Positions 7,597 through 15,242 of a stretch of DNA of 20,191 nt are shown piece after piece. The notes under the pieces are model-generated. The model was not told where the DNA came from and ran no database searches. It was given only the letters and a program-made list of their open reading frames with translations. The DNA comes from Candidatus Aminicenantota bacterium. Lineage in GTDB: Bacteria; Acidobacteriota; Aminicenantia; Aminicenantales; Aminicenantaceae. The position numbers were made by a program, and so were the translations under genes. Each line of letters opens with the position of its first letter. The stretch's first letter is position 1. The DNA is taken from the NCBI GenBank assembly GCA_016926925.1, contig JAFGNQ010000432.1, forward strand, positions 1 through 20,191, in the 5' to 3' direction.

Positions 7597-9369
7597 ATGA
7601 AATCAAAAGTTCGCATAGGGCTCATAATTCTTTTTGCCATAAGCCTAACAACATCTTTACCTGCCGTTCGAGACCATGATGCCGTCGACATCCGGATTGT
7701 TCTCGATCAAAAAATCCCTATGCGAGACGGCGTTCGTCTGACGGCAAAGATCTGGATGCCGGCCGACATGAAAGAACCTCTTCCGTCTATCTTCGCCTTG
7801 ACTCCTTATGTGGCCGATGAAGGACAGAAAAGAGGCATGTTTTTCTCACGAAACGGGTATGTGTACCTGCAGGTGGATTGCCGTGGCAGGGGAAATTCCG
7901 AGGGCGTTTTTTACCCTGATGAACACGAAAGCCAGACCGCAGCCGACATCGTCGCCTGGATCGCCGAGCAATCTTGGTGCGACGGCCGGGTGGCCATGAG
8001 AGGAGGGTCCTACCGGGGTTTCACCCAATGGCAAGCGCTTAAAGAATTCCCTCCTGCATTGAAAACGATCGTCCCTACGGCCGCCTCCTACCCTGGAATC
8101 GACTATCCCGGACTATGCAATATTTTCGTAAGCTACATGGTTCAATGGAACGCCCTCATAGCCGGAAGAACCTACAACAAAAATATATTCGCGGACGAAG
8201 AGTACTGGTACGACAAGTTTTACAAATTGTACAACCAGCACCTCCCCTACTCCAAACTCGCGGAAATCACGGGAACAGATCAGAACTTGTTTGCACGCAG
8301 CCTATCTCATCCCGATTATGATGACTTCATGAGAAGCATCAACCCCAAACCCGAAGACTATAAAAGGATGGATGTCCCTATTCTGACTATTACCGGCTAT
8401 TTCGATGGAGATCAGCCCGGAGCGATGCGTTACTACGCCGAACACATGCGCTATGGAACGGACAAAGGCAAGGCAAAGCACTACCTCATCACCGGACCTT
8501 GGAGCCATGCGGGTACCCGGAATCCCACCAAAGAACTTGGCGGGCTGGTGTTCGCAGATAACGCAGTCCTCGATATGGATCAGCTGCATCTCCAATGGTA
8601 CGACTGGGTTTTCAAAGGCGGGAAAAAACCGGAATTCATTAAAAACAGAGTCTGCTACTACATGATGGGTACAAATGAATGGAAACATGTCGACCGTCTC
8701 GAGGATATATCCAACGACAGAGCGGGGTGGTACCTTTTTTCCATAGACGGAAATGCACACGATGTCTTTCAATCCGGAACCCTTGTCGCCGGTCCCCCAT
8801 CGGACAATCAGAAACCCGACGTCTTCACCTATGATCCCTTAAAAATCATGACCAGGGAGGAATACCTGGAACAGAAGAAAAACGAGTCGTTCCTCAGCCA
8901 GCATACGGCCTTTGGGGACGAAAAATTGATCTATCACAGCCCTCCTTTGAAACAAGACCTCCAAGTAGCCGGATACGCTGTCTTCAAAGCCTATATAGAA
9001 CTCAATGTGGCCGACACGGATATGGGGGTTTCGCTGTATGAAATCAAACCCGACGGACGCAGCATTATTCTTGGGAATGCGTACATGCGCGCCCGCTACA
9101 GGGAATCCCTGTCCCAACCGGAGCTCGTAGAACCAGGAGAGATCAACCTTTATGAATTCAACAATTTTTTCTTTTTCGCCCGCACGCTCAGCAGAGGGAG
9201 CCGCTTAAGGCTCATTCTCCACAGTTTGAACTCTCCGGATTTTCAAAAAAATTACAATTCAGGAGGAATTGTCTCCGAAGAGAGCGCCAAGGATGCCAGG
9301 AAAGCAATTATCAAATTGTATCATAATGCCCGTTATCCAAGCGTGCTCGAACTGCCTGTAAAAAAATGA
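7597..9369 (+). CDS. Exported CocE/NonD-family hydrolase, tandem paralogue (copy 2)
   Basis: A 590-residue paralogue of the preceding gene, alignable end to end. It has a signal peptide (IGLIILFAISLTTSLPA, about 6-23), an alpha/beta-hydrolase domain and a C-terminal beta-sandwich. The triad is intact: S138 in GGSYRG, D270 in GYFDGDQ and H304 in GPWSHAG. The lid region between about residues 170 and 250 differs most from copy 1 (for example PGLCNIFVSYMVQW against HPNNIFMTYFPQW), which suggests a changed substrate pocket after an old tandem duplication. GGGAG precedes the ATG. The 132-bp gap contains an isolated TATAAT (7561-7566) without a good -35, so it may be partly independently transcribed. 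It is followed after 39 bp by the serine hydrolase gene, consistent with one operon. Confidence 0.92.
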   Translation: MKSKVRIGLIILFAISLTTSLPAVRDHDAVDIRIVLDQKIPMRDGVRLTAKIWMPADMKEPLPSIFALTPYVADEGQKRGMFFSRNGYVYLQVDCRGRGNSEGVFYPDEHESQTAADIVAWIAEQSWCDGRVAMRGGSYRGFTQWQALKEFPPALKTIVPTAASYPGIDYPGLCNIFVSYMVQWNALIAGRTYNKNIFADEEYWYDKFYKLYNQHLPYSKLAEITGTDQNLFARSLSHPDYDDFMRSINPKPEDYKRMDVPILTITGYFDGDQPGAMRYYAEHMRYGTDKGKAKHYLITGPWSHAGTRNPTKELGGLVFADNAVLDMDQLHLQWYDWVFKGGKKPEFIKNRVCYYMMGTNEWKHVDRLEDISNDRAGWYLFSIDGNAHDVFQSGTLVAGPPSDNQKPDVFTYDPLKIMTREEYLEQKKNESFLSQHTAFGDEKLIYHSPPLKQDLQVAGYAVFKAYIELNVADTDMGVSLYEIKPDGRSIILGNAYMRARYRESLSQPELVEPGEINLYEFNNFFFFARTLSRGSRLRLILHSLNSPDFQKNYNSGGIVSEESAKDARKAIIKLYHNARYPSVLELPVKK

Positions 9370-9408
9370 AGAACCTTCCACTGAAAAATTCAATGCGAGG
9401 AGAACGAA

Positions 9409-10887
9409 ATGAGAGCTCGTAGAACGAGAGTATTTTCAAGAGGAATGAACTGCCTTTTTTTAGCGTTTGTTTTTTTGGCCGCAGTCCTGAATGCGGCTTC
9501 CTGGGAAGAAAAATATGCCCGGGTGGATGACATCTTTGCCGAATGGAACAAGCCTGACTCCCCGGGTTGTGCTCTTGCACTCGTAAAGGACGGTAAAGTC
9601 ATATACAAAAAGGGCTATGGTATGGCCAACCTTGAACACGAAATTCCTATCCGAACGGATACCGTTTTCCGTACCGGGTCCATAGGCAAACAGTTCACGG
9701 CCGCTTGCATCCTCATTCTGCAGCAGAGGGGAAAGCTCTCACTTGATGCTGACATCCGCACCTATCTTCCTGAGATGCCGGAGTATGAATGGCCGGTTAC
9801 CATCCGCCACCTCATCCATCACACGAGCGGTATTCGCGAATATGAAACCCTTCAAGCTCTGGGGGGCGAGCTGACGGATCAAGGTCACCATACAAACGAA
9901 GACATCCTGGAACTCCTCACCCGACAGAAAGGATTGGATTTCAGGCCCGGAGAAACACACCAGTACTGCAATTCAGGCTACACCTTGCTGGCGGTGATCA
10001 TCGAGCGTGTCAGCGGCAAAACGATCGGCGAATTCGCCAAGGAAAACATCTTCGATCCTTTAGGTATGACGAAAACATTCATTCTGGAAGACAACAGAGT
10101 CGTCGTCAAAAACAGGGCAAAAGGCTACGGCAAAATCGACGGGCATTTCAAAGTGTTCGAAACGCTCAATGAAAGTACGGGCGATGGGGCGGTGTTCACG
10201 ACCGTGGAAGATTATTTCCTCTGGGATCAGAATTTTTATCAAAATAAACTTGAATGCGATGACTTTGCCAAAAATATGCTGACCGTCGGACGTCTCAATG
10301 ATGGAAGCGACGCCATCATGAGTTACGGAGGATATACCTTCCAATATGCCTTCGGATTGGTCCGCATGAACTACAGAGGTCTCAATGCCTTCGGTCACGG
10401 CGGCTCCTATGTCGGTTTCCGTGCCCACTTCCTGCAGTTTCCGGAACAAAAAACATCCATCATCCTGATGTTCAACCTGGCCAACGTCAATCCTACGGAT
10501 ATTTCTCATAAAATTGCCGATGTCATTCTCGAAGCACACTTCACGAAACCAAAGGGAGAGCCTTCCGCACAGGAATCGCAGAAAACCGAAGCAGCAGTCC
10601 AAACCCCGTCCATAAAAAACGTTGATGAATATACAGGTGATTACTATTCCGACGAGGTCCCCGTCACCTGGAAATTGAGAATACAAAACGGGAAATTGTA
10701 TTTCGTTCAACACAATGCCCCTTCTGAAAAGCCTTTGCTGCCTCAGGAAAAAGAGGTCTTCTCTTATTGGGCCATCCAAATAAAATTTACGCGAGCCCCC
10801 CAAGGAGAGGTCGACGGATTTATGATTGTCTCCAGCCATTTGAAAGGCTTGGTCTTCAAAAAGCTTCGCGGTTCATCGTACAAATGA
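9409..10887 (+). CDS. Exported class-C beta-lactamase-family serine hydrolase
   Basis: A 492-residue member of the beta-lactamase/D-aminopeptidase/esterase group (S12-like). The N-terminus is basic and then hydrophobic (NCLFLAFVFLAAVLNAA, about 14-30), a signal peptide. The active-site motifs are SxxK at S91-K94 (SIGK), Tyr-x-Asn at Y186-N188 (YCN) and the third motif HGG at 330-332 in place of KTG. HGG is usual for esterases and peptidases of this fold and argues against antibiotic resistance as the main role. After a linker rich in Gln and Glu (about 375-400), residues about 405-492 form a small C-terminal domain like those appended to Pab87-type peptidases. The start at 9409 has GAGGAG 6 nt upstream. 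It sits 39 bp after copy 2 of the CocE pair and is probably co-transcribed. D-amino-acid peptides or esters are plausible substrates. Confidence 0.9.
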   Translation: MRARRTRVFSRGMNCLFLAFVFLAAVLNAASWEEKYARVDDIFAEWNKPDSPGCALALVKDGKVIYKKGYGMANLEHEIPIRTDTVFRTGSIGKQFTAACILILQQRGKLSLDADIRTYLPEMPEYEWPVTIRHLIHHTSGIREYETLQALGGELTDQGHHTNEDILELLTRQKGLDFRPGETHQYCNSGYTLLAVIIERVSGKTIGEFAKENIFDPLGMTKTFILEDNRVVVKNRAKGYGKIDGHFKVFETLNESTGDGAVFTTVEDYFLWDQNFYQNKLECDDFAKNMLTVGRLNDGSDAIMSYGGYTFQYAFGLVRMNYRGLNAFGHGGSYVGFRAHFLQFPEQKTSIILMFNLANVNPTDISHKIADVILEAHFTKPKGEPSAQESQKTEAAVQTPSIKNVDEYTGDYYSDEVPVTWKLRIQNGKLYFVQHNAPSEKPLLPQEKEVFSYWAIQIKFTRAPQGEVDGFMIVSSHLKGLVFKKLRGSSYK

Positions 10888-10915
10888 GCAGCTATAAAAG
10901 AGAAAGCACATGAAT

Positions 10916-10920
10916 GGAGG
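10916..10920 (+). promoter_or_regulatory. Shine-Dalgarno site that fixes a GTG start
   Basis: GGAGG at 10916-10920 lies 8 nt before GTG 10929. The upstream in-frame ATG at 10914 overlaps this site and has only a weak purine stretch before it. The GTG also begins the protein right where the family's first beta strand (DRLTRVVVCSP) begins, so it is the better start. Confidence 0.65.
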
Positions 10921-10928
10921 AACAAAAC

Positions 10929-11735
10929 GTGTTAAGGAATGAAGGAGACAGGTTAACCCGGGTGGTGGTCTGCTCACCCGATACCGAATATTTCGACGTG
11001 GACAACCTCGAAGCGCATAACATCAAGGAAGTGGCCGACAGAGACCTGACCATCGAACAGCATGCAATGCTGAGGGAGACACTCCGGCAATTCGGCAGCG
11101 AAGTCATCGACATGGGAGAGCTCGAAGGCCACCCCAATTCTGTTTTTACTCGGGATATGGCTGTCGTCACTCCCAAAGGTTACATCAAAATGTCCATGGG
11201 CATAGAAACCCGAAAAGGCGAAGAAAACAAGATGGCCGCAACTCTGGATTTCTATGGAGAGCCCTGCATCGGAGCTATTACAAAACCGGGAACGGTCGAA
11301 GGCGGCGACGTGATCCTCTGCGGCTCAGTCGCTTTTGTCGGCCTCACCCAGAGAACCAACAAAGAAGGAATACGACAGCTCACAGAGTTATTGGAAAGGA
11401 TGAACACTGAAGTCAGAATAGCCGACATCCCGGACAGCTATCTTCATCTCGATCAGACCATAGGGGTATTGGGGCCTGATCGTCTGATTTACTGCGGAGG
11501 CATATTCCCTGAAGATCTTTTTAGAGGGTTTGAAGCTATCCCTTCTTCGTGCCGCGAATTCAACGTGAACTTCATCAGCTTGGGAGATAACGAAATTCTC
11601 GCACCCGCCTCAAACCGCAGTGTCATCGAGAAAGCCGAAAAAGCGGGAGTGATCATTCACGCCTTAGACCTGTCAGAGTTTTGGAAAGGCACCGGAGGCC
11701 CTAACTGTCTTATCATGCCTCTGGAGAGGCGATGA
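10929..11735 (+). CDS. Guanidino-group-modifying enzyme, dimethylarginine dimethylaminohydrolase-like
   Basis: A 268-residue cytoplasmic enzyme of the amidinotransferase/arginine-deiminase fold (five beta-beta-alpha-beta repeats). Counted from GTG 10929, it carries FTRDMAV (D76), GTVEGGDV with E124, HLDQTIGV with H173, and C-terminal GTGGPNCLIMPLERR with catalytic C260. This Glu-His-Cys set and the length match DDAH-type hydrolases, which convert methylated arginines to citrulline plus methylamines. They do not match the much longer arginine deiminases (about 400 residues). No signal peptide is present. The ATG at 10914 would add five residues. It follows the serine hydrolase gene closely and precedes a DapF-like gene by 87 bp. 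The exact substrate (asymmetric dimethylarginine, arginine or another guanidine) is inferred from family resemblance only. Confidence 0.85.
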   Translation: MLRNEGDRLTRVVVCSPDTEYFDVDNLEAHNIKEVADRDLTIEQHAMLRETLRQFGSEVIDMGELEGHPNSVFTRDMAVVTPKGYIKMSMGIETRKGEENKMAATLDFYGEPCIGAITKPGTVEGGDVILCGSVAFVGLTQRTNKEGIRQLTELLERMNTEVRIADIPDSYLHLDQTIGVLGPDRLIYCGGIFPEDLFRGFEAIPSSCREFNVNFISLGDNEILAPASNRSVIEKAEKAGVIIHALDLSEFWKGTGGPNCLIMPLERR

Positions 11736-11822
11736 ACCGTCATTCAGGTTTTTAGGTAGAAATGCGGGAGAGACACAACAGAAAAAGAGATTCAATCTCA
11801 AATTAGACAGGAGTGCAGAAAA

Positions 11823-12689
11823 ATGAAGGTGAAATTTACTAAACTCCAAGGATGTGGAAACGACTTTATATTGATTGACGAAGATATCAACCCGGACTTG
11901 ACCGAGGAAGACCGGAAAAAACTGTCGACGTTCCTTAGGGACCGGCATTTTTCCGTAGGTGCGGATAGTCTGTTGTATGTGAGCAGAGACGGAGAAAATG
12001 TATCCTACCGGACCATGGAAGACGGAATCGACTTAGACATGTGCGGAACCGGCGTAAGATGTGCCGCTCATTACTACCATCAAAAAGAAGAAAAAACCAG
12101 CCTGAATATCATCACCATCGGCAAGGCAATCCTCGGGGTGAAGAAAGAAGGGAATTTCTATAGAGTGAACCTGGGCAAACTGCAGCCGGCCCAAAAATAC
12201 ACAACCGGCTATAAAGGACCTGAACTGATCGTGAAGTCGGACAAGTTGTTTACCTCGGACTTGATAAAATCGACCAAAAATCTCGGCATAGATCTCAAGC
12301 GAGGCTATTTCCTCAACCCTAGCGAAGCCCATCTCGTGTTTTTTGTCGATGACGTGGCAGATACAGATCTGAAAAAAGTCGGAGAGCTTTTTGCCTTCAA
12401 CAGGGAAGTTTTTCCGGAATCGACCAATGTCAGCGTGGGCATGCTGGTCGATGCCGCGAGCATACACATCCGCACCTATGAGAGAGCCTCTTTTAACGAG
12501 ACTCTCGCCTGCGGCACGGGAAGCGTGGCTTCCGCCTGTGCCGCCAAAATGGAATTCGGCTTAAAATCGGCAAGAATTAGGGTGATCAGCAAGGGTGGAG
12601 AGCAATTCGTCCTGTTTGATGGGGATAACCTATTCCTCTTAGGCCCGGCCGAAACGGTCTTCACCGGAGAGATCGAGATAACGGGATAG
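11823..12689 (+). CDS. DapF-fold amino-acid racemase/epimerase, probably not canonical DapF
   Basis: A 288-residue PLP-independent epimerase of the diaminopimelate-epimerase fold. Both catalytic cysteines are present: C74 in DLDMCGTGVRC and C230 in LACGTGS. The N-terminal signature KLQGCGNDF (N13) and E220-R221 are also kept. Residues that grip the distal end of diaminopimelate in Haemophilus DapF are altered: N64 corresponds to M65, and N157 of GNPH to E168 in PSEAH. The usual CGNG reads CGTG, and the ERGxGET loop reads ERASFNET, one residue longer and without its glycines. N190 is retained as N202. The enzyme therefore probably racemises a different amino acid, as the DapF-like histidine racemase CntK does. 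GACAGGAG lies upstream of the ATG. It is the last gene of the run and has no lysine-biosynthesis neighbours, fitting a catabolic role. Canonical DapF activity cannot be excluded. Confidence 0.87.
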   Translation: MKVKFTKLQGCGNDFILIDEDINPDLTEEDRKKLSTFLRDRHFSVGADSLLYVSRDGENVSYRTMEDGIDLDMCGTGVRCAAHYYHQKEEKTSLNIITIGKAILGVKKEGNFYRVNLGKLQPAQKYTTGYKGPELIVKSDKLFTSDLIKSTKNLGIDLKRGYFLNPSEAHLVFFVDDVADTDLKKVGELFAFNREVFPESTNVSVGMLVDAASIHIRTYERASFNETLACGTGSVASACAAKMEFGLKSARIRVISKGGEQFVLFDGDNLFLLGPAETVFTGEIEITG

Positions 12690-12757
12690 AAGACGGTTCC
12701 TGAACTGAGCACAACCACCCCTTCGGAGTCATACGCGCTCTCTTTATAAGACACTCA

Positions 12758-15079
12758 TTATTGCGATGAAAAGGGTTTGATACGGTAGTCCTTGGGAGGT
12801 TCGGTCCCGAGAAGGTGCTTGACAAAATAATCCCAGGTTTTTCGGATGAAATATTCTCTGTGGGGCCGGAAGGAGTGATTGCTGTTCGGCAGCATGAGAA
12901 AATCGAAGTCTTTGTTGGCTTTTATGAGTGCATCGACCAGCTGCAGCGTCATGGCAGGATGCACATTGTCATCCATGTCGCCGCAAGCCAAGAGCAGCTT
13001 TCCCTTGAGATTGGGAGCCAGAGGAACATTGGACTGATTTTGATAGTTGTTGTCTTTTGGTAATCCCAGGTACTTTTCGAGCCAATCCGCGACATAGCCG
13101 CGCGCATCATGGTTTCCGGCTGAGGAGACGGCAACCTTGTAGAAATCCGGATAGGCAAGAATGGCCCGGGCAGCGGCATAACCCCCGCCTGAGTGACCGT
13201 AGATCCCCACCTTGTTGAGATCCATGAACGAATACTTGAGCGAGAGCTGCCTAAGCGCAGCGATGTGGTCGGCCAATCCTCCGGCGTCGCCAAGGTTCCC
13301 GTATGAGAAATCATGAAATGCTTTCGACCGGAAAGGCGTTCCCATGCCGTCGACGGTCACAACGATGAATCCGAGTTCTGAGAGGGCGCAGTCGCGGTAA
13401 CGGAAGGTATCGGTGAAGGCCTTAGGTGTTCGGATAGCCTGAGGCCCGGGATAGATGCCGTCGATGACAGGATATGTTTTCGAAGGATCGAATGTTGTCG
13501 GCCTATGGATCACCCCGAAAATATCCGTTGTCCCATCACGGGCTTTAGCGCAAAACCGCTCCGGAAATTTCCAGCCTGTCTCAAGGAGGAGGCTGATATC
13601 AGCCTTCTCGAGAACTCGCAGCAGCATTCCCTCACGGCTGCGCAGCACAGAAATAGGGGCACAATCGACTCTCGAAAAAGTGTCGATAAAATACAATCCC
13701 GAGGGCGAAAATTCGGTATCATGATCCCCATCCTCGGGTGTCAGGAGATCAAGCTTAGAGCCGTCGAGTTTGGCCCGGTAGAGATGGCGGTAATAGGGAT
13801 CCCGGGCTCCTTCTCTTCCCCGGGCGGTAAAATAGACCCATCGGTTGCGCTCATCCACACGTTTGATTTCATCAACAGCCCAATCTCCTGAAGTTATCCG
13901 GTTTTTGAGAGAACCGGTGATTCCATCATAGAGGTAGAGATGGGCCCACCCATCCCTCTCGGAAAACCACAGAACCTCATCAGTACCGCTCACAACCCGG
14001 ACATTGGGCCGGGCTCCGAGCACAGGATGCAGATCGATATGGGTCGATTCCCTTTTCTCTTCGAAAATGAGTTTTGTCTTTCCCGAGTCCGCCTCGACTT
14101 CACAAAGACGCATAGTCTTGTCATCCCTCTCATTGTAGATGATGTACACTTTTTTCCCATCTCCGCTCCACCAGACTCTTTGATAAGCCAGAGACGGTTC
14201 GCACTGTACCGGCTGTGGTTCGTACTCGACCCAAGTTTTCGTTCGGTTCACAACATCGAAGATAACGTATGCGGCCATCGATAATTCCTGATCCCCTGCA
14301 AAGGGAACCCGATACGTATGGAGCACCGGCCGAAAGCTTCCATCCGGAGGCACATACTGAAGGAGGTGAAGCTCCTTGACTTTTCGTTGATCGAGGCGGT
14401 GGGTGATGATTTTTTTTGAATCGGGAGACCATACGGCCAGAGGAGGCATCTTTTCGCCGGTTCTCTTTCTCGTAACCCAGGACGTGTCCGCTTCCGCATA
14501 ACTCGCATATTCATTGTGGAGCACACCGTCAGTTGTCAGCCGGGTTTCTTGATCCGAATTTATGGAACGGAGATAGAGGTCGTGATCCCGCACAAAGACA
14601 GCCCATTGACCATCGGGTGAAGAAAGTTGGTCGGGAAACGTTTCATCCTTTTGATCCGATTTCGTGCACCGGTATGTTTTGAGGTCATAGGTCCAGAAGG
14701 TATCCTCGATTTCAAACCGAATCGCTCCCCCGTTCTGAGCAAAAACGATCGTATCAAAAGGGAGTTTGTTTTGCTCGTATGCTGTTTTTGTGATTTGGGA
14801 GAGAGCCACAGCGAGACGCTGATGGTCGAATGCAGGCAATCGCAGGTTTTTGGAAGGGTCGACAAGAATGAACTCCGATCCGGTTCTGCTCCTGCGCTTG
14901 TACCAGAAGCGATCGCTTTTTCCTATCCAATCGGCCTTGATTTCAGCATTCATTACCAGCTTGCGTATGTTTTGGGGAAGGAAATTCTCTGCACGGTGGT
15001 AATCTTCTGCGGTTACCTCTGAAATCAGGGAACTTGCCGAAAAAAGAAAAAGGAGGATACAGGCACCCCACTTTTTCAT
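12758..15079 (-). CDS. Exported S9-family (prolyl oligopeptidase/DPP-IV-like) peptidase
   Basis: An S9 peptidase with an N-terminal beta-propeller (about 100-500) and a C-terminal alpha/beta-hydrolase domain. I prefer the ATG at 15079: it yields a clean signal peptide (KKWGACILLFLFSASSLI) and has GGA 8 nt upstream. The ATG at 15103 would add eight residues before it and has no near ribosome site. Numbered from 15103 (781 residues), the triad is S638 in GHSGGGY, D711 in GDMDDNVHP and H743 in NSNHSF. Propeller features include WSPDSKK and FSPSGLYF. The DWVYEEE motif with which DPP-IV proper holds the substrate N-terminus is not found; the equivalent stretch near 198-210 reads NEYASYAEADTSW. Dipeptidyl-peptidase specificity is therefore doubtful. 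The promoter carries the shared operator core. It is convergent with the DapF-like gene, 68 bp away. Confidence 0.92.
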   Translation of the reverse strand: MKKWGACILLFLFSASSLISEVTAEDYHRAENFLPQNIRKLVMNAEIKADWIGKSDRFWYKRRSRTGSEFILVDPSKNLRLPAFDHQRLAVALSQITKTAYEQNKLPFDTIVFAQNGGAIRFEIEDTFWTYDLKTYRCTKSDQKDETFPDQLSSPDGQWAVFVRDHDLYLRSINSDQETRLTTDGVLHNEYASYAEADTSWVTRKRTGEKMPPLAVWSPDSKKIITHRLDQRKVKELHLLQYVPPDGSFRPVLHTYRVPFAGDQELSMAAYVIFDVVNRTKTWVEYEPQPVQCEPSLAYQRVWWSGDGKKVYIIYNERDDKTMRLCEVEADSGKTKLIFEEKRESTHIDLHPVLGARPNVRVVSGTDEVLWFSERDGWAHLYLYDGITGSLKNRITSGDWAVDEIKRVDERNRWVYFTARGREGARDPYYRHLYRAKLDGSKLDLLTPEDGDHDTEFSPSGLYFIDTFSRVDCAPISVLRSREGMLLRVLEKADISLLLETGWKFPERFCAKARDGTTDIFGVIHRPTTFDPSKTYPVIDGIYPGPQAIRTPKAFTDTFRYRDCALSELGFIVVTVDGMGTPFRSKAFHDFSYGNLGDAGGLADHIAALRQLSLKYSFMDLNKVGIYGHSGGGYAAARAILAYPDFYKVAVSSAGNHDARGYVADWLEKYLGLPKDNNYQNQSNVPLAPNLKGKLLLACGDMDDNVHPAMTLQLVDALIKANKDFDFLMLPNSNHSFRPHREYFIRKTWDYFVKHLLGTEPPKDYRIKPFSSQ

Positions 15080-15139
15080 GTCATGGATCCGGTATCCTTG
15101 CATTTTTTTTCGAAGCCCTATACAATTTATCGACTAGCG

Positions 15140-15151
15140 ATTATCGATCAT
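15140..15151. promoter_or_regulatory. Operator-like core at the S9 peptidase promoter
   Basis: ATTATCGATCAT at 15140-15151 is identical to the core at 2255-2266 and one base from the receptor operator core. On the minus strand it begins 13 nt after the predicted -10, just downstream of the start site. The outer arms of the receptor operator are not repeated around it, but AAGGTA occurs nearby at 15160-15165, overlapping the -10 edge. Confidence 0.5.
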
Positions 15152-15164
15152 AACTAAGAAAGGT

Positions 15165-15193
15165 ATCATATAAAAAAATGATGATTCATGCAA
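15165..15193 (-). promoter_or_regulatory. Predicted promoter of the S9 peptidase gene
   Basis: On the minus strand TTGCAT (15188-15193) and TATGAT (15165-15170) are spaced 17 bp apart. The predicted start is near 15158, about 80 nt before the preferred ATG. The operator core at 15140-15151 follows immediately. Confidence 0.5.
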
Positions 15194-15210
15194 GCCTGTT
15201 CAGGAGCTTT

Positions 15211-15226
15211 TTGCGGGTGCCCGCAA
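15211..15226. repeat. Perfect 7-bp-arm inverted repeat over the GWxTD promoter -35
   Basis: TTGCGGG at 15211-15217 and CCCGCAA at 15220-15226 are exact reverse complements separated by TG. The left arm includes the -35 hexamer of the GWxTD gene promoter, a typical repressor-site position. It is unrelated to the GATCGATC-type core nearby. Confidence 0.5.
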
Positions 15227-15239
15227 TTGCTGCTATAAT
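15211..15239 (+). promoter_or_regulatory. Predicted promoter of the GWxTD gene, possibly giving a leaderless mRNA
   Basis: TTGCGG (15211-15216) and a perfect TATAAT (15234-15239) are spaced exactly 17 bp apart. The expected start is 6-7 nt after the -10, at about 15245-15246. This coincides with the second of two tandem ATGs (15243, 15246). No Shine-Dalgarno sequence lies before either ATG. Confidence 0.55.
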
Positions 15240-15242
15240 GAA

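Noticed and set aside
10060..10839. 259-codon open frame on the minus strand
   Set aside because: It is antisense to the serine hydrolase with intact catalytic motifs; its low-complexity, Gly/Ile/Phe-rich translation looks like a shadow.
9409..10887. Antibiotic-resistance beta-lactamase
   Set aside because: The third motif is HGG rather than KTG, a C-terminal extra domain is present, and the neighbours are peptidases and esterases.
11787..11799. Inverted repeat GAGATT-C-AATCTC between the DDAH-like and DapF-like genes
   Set aside because: A one-base centre cannot form a useful RNA hairpin, no T run follows, and a single short repeat is weak evidence for an operator.
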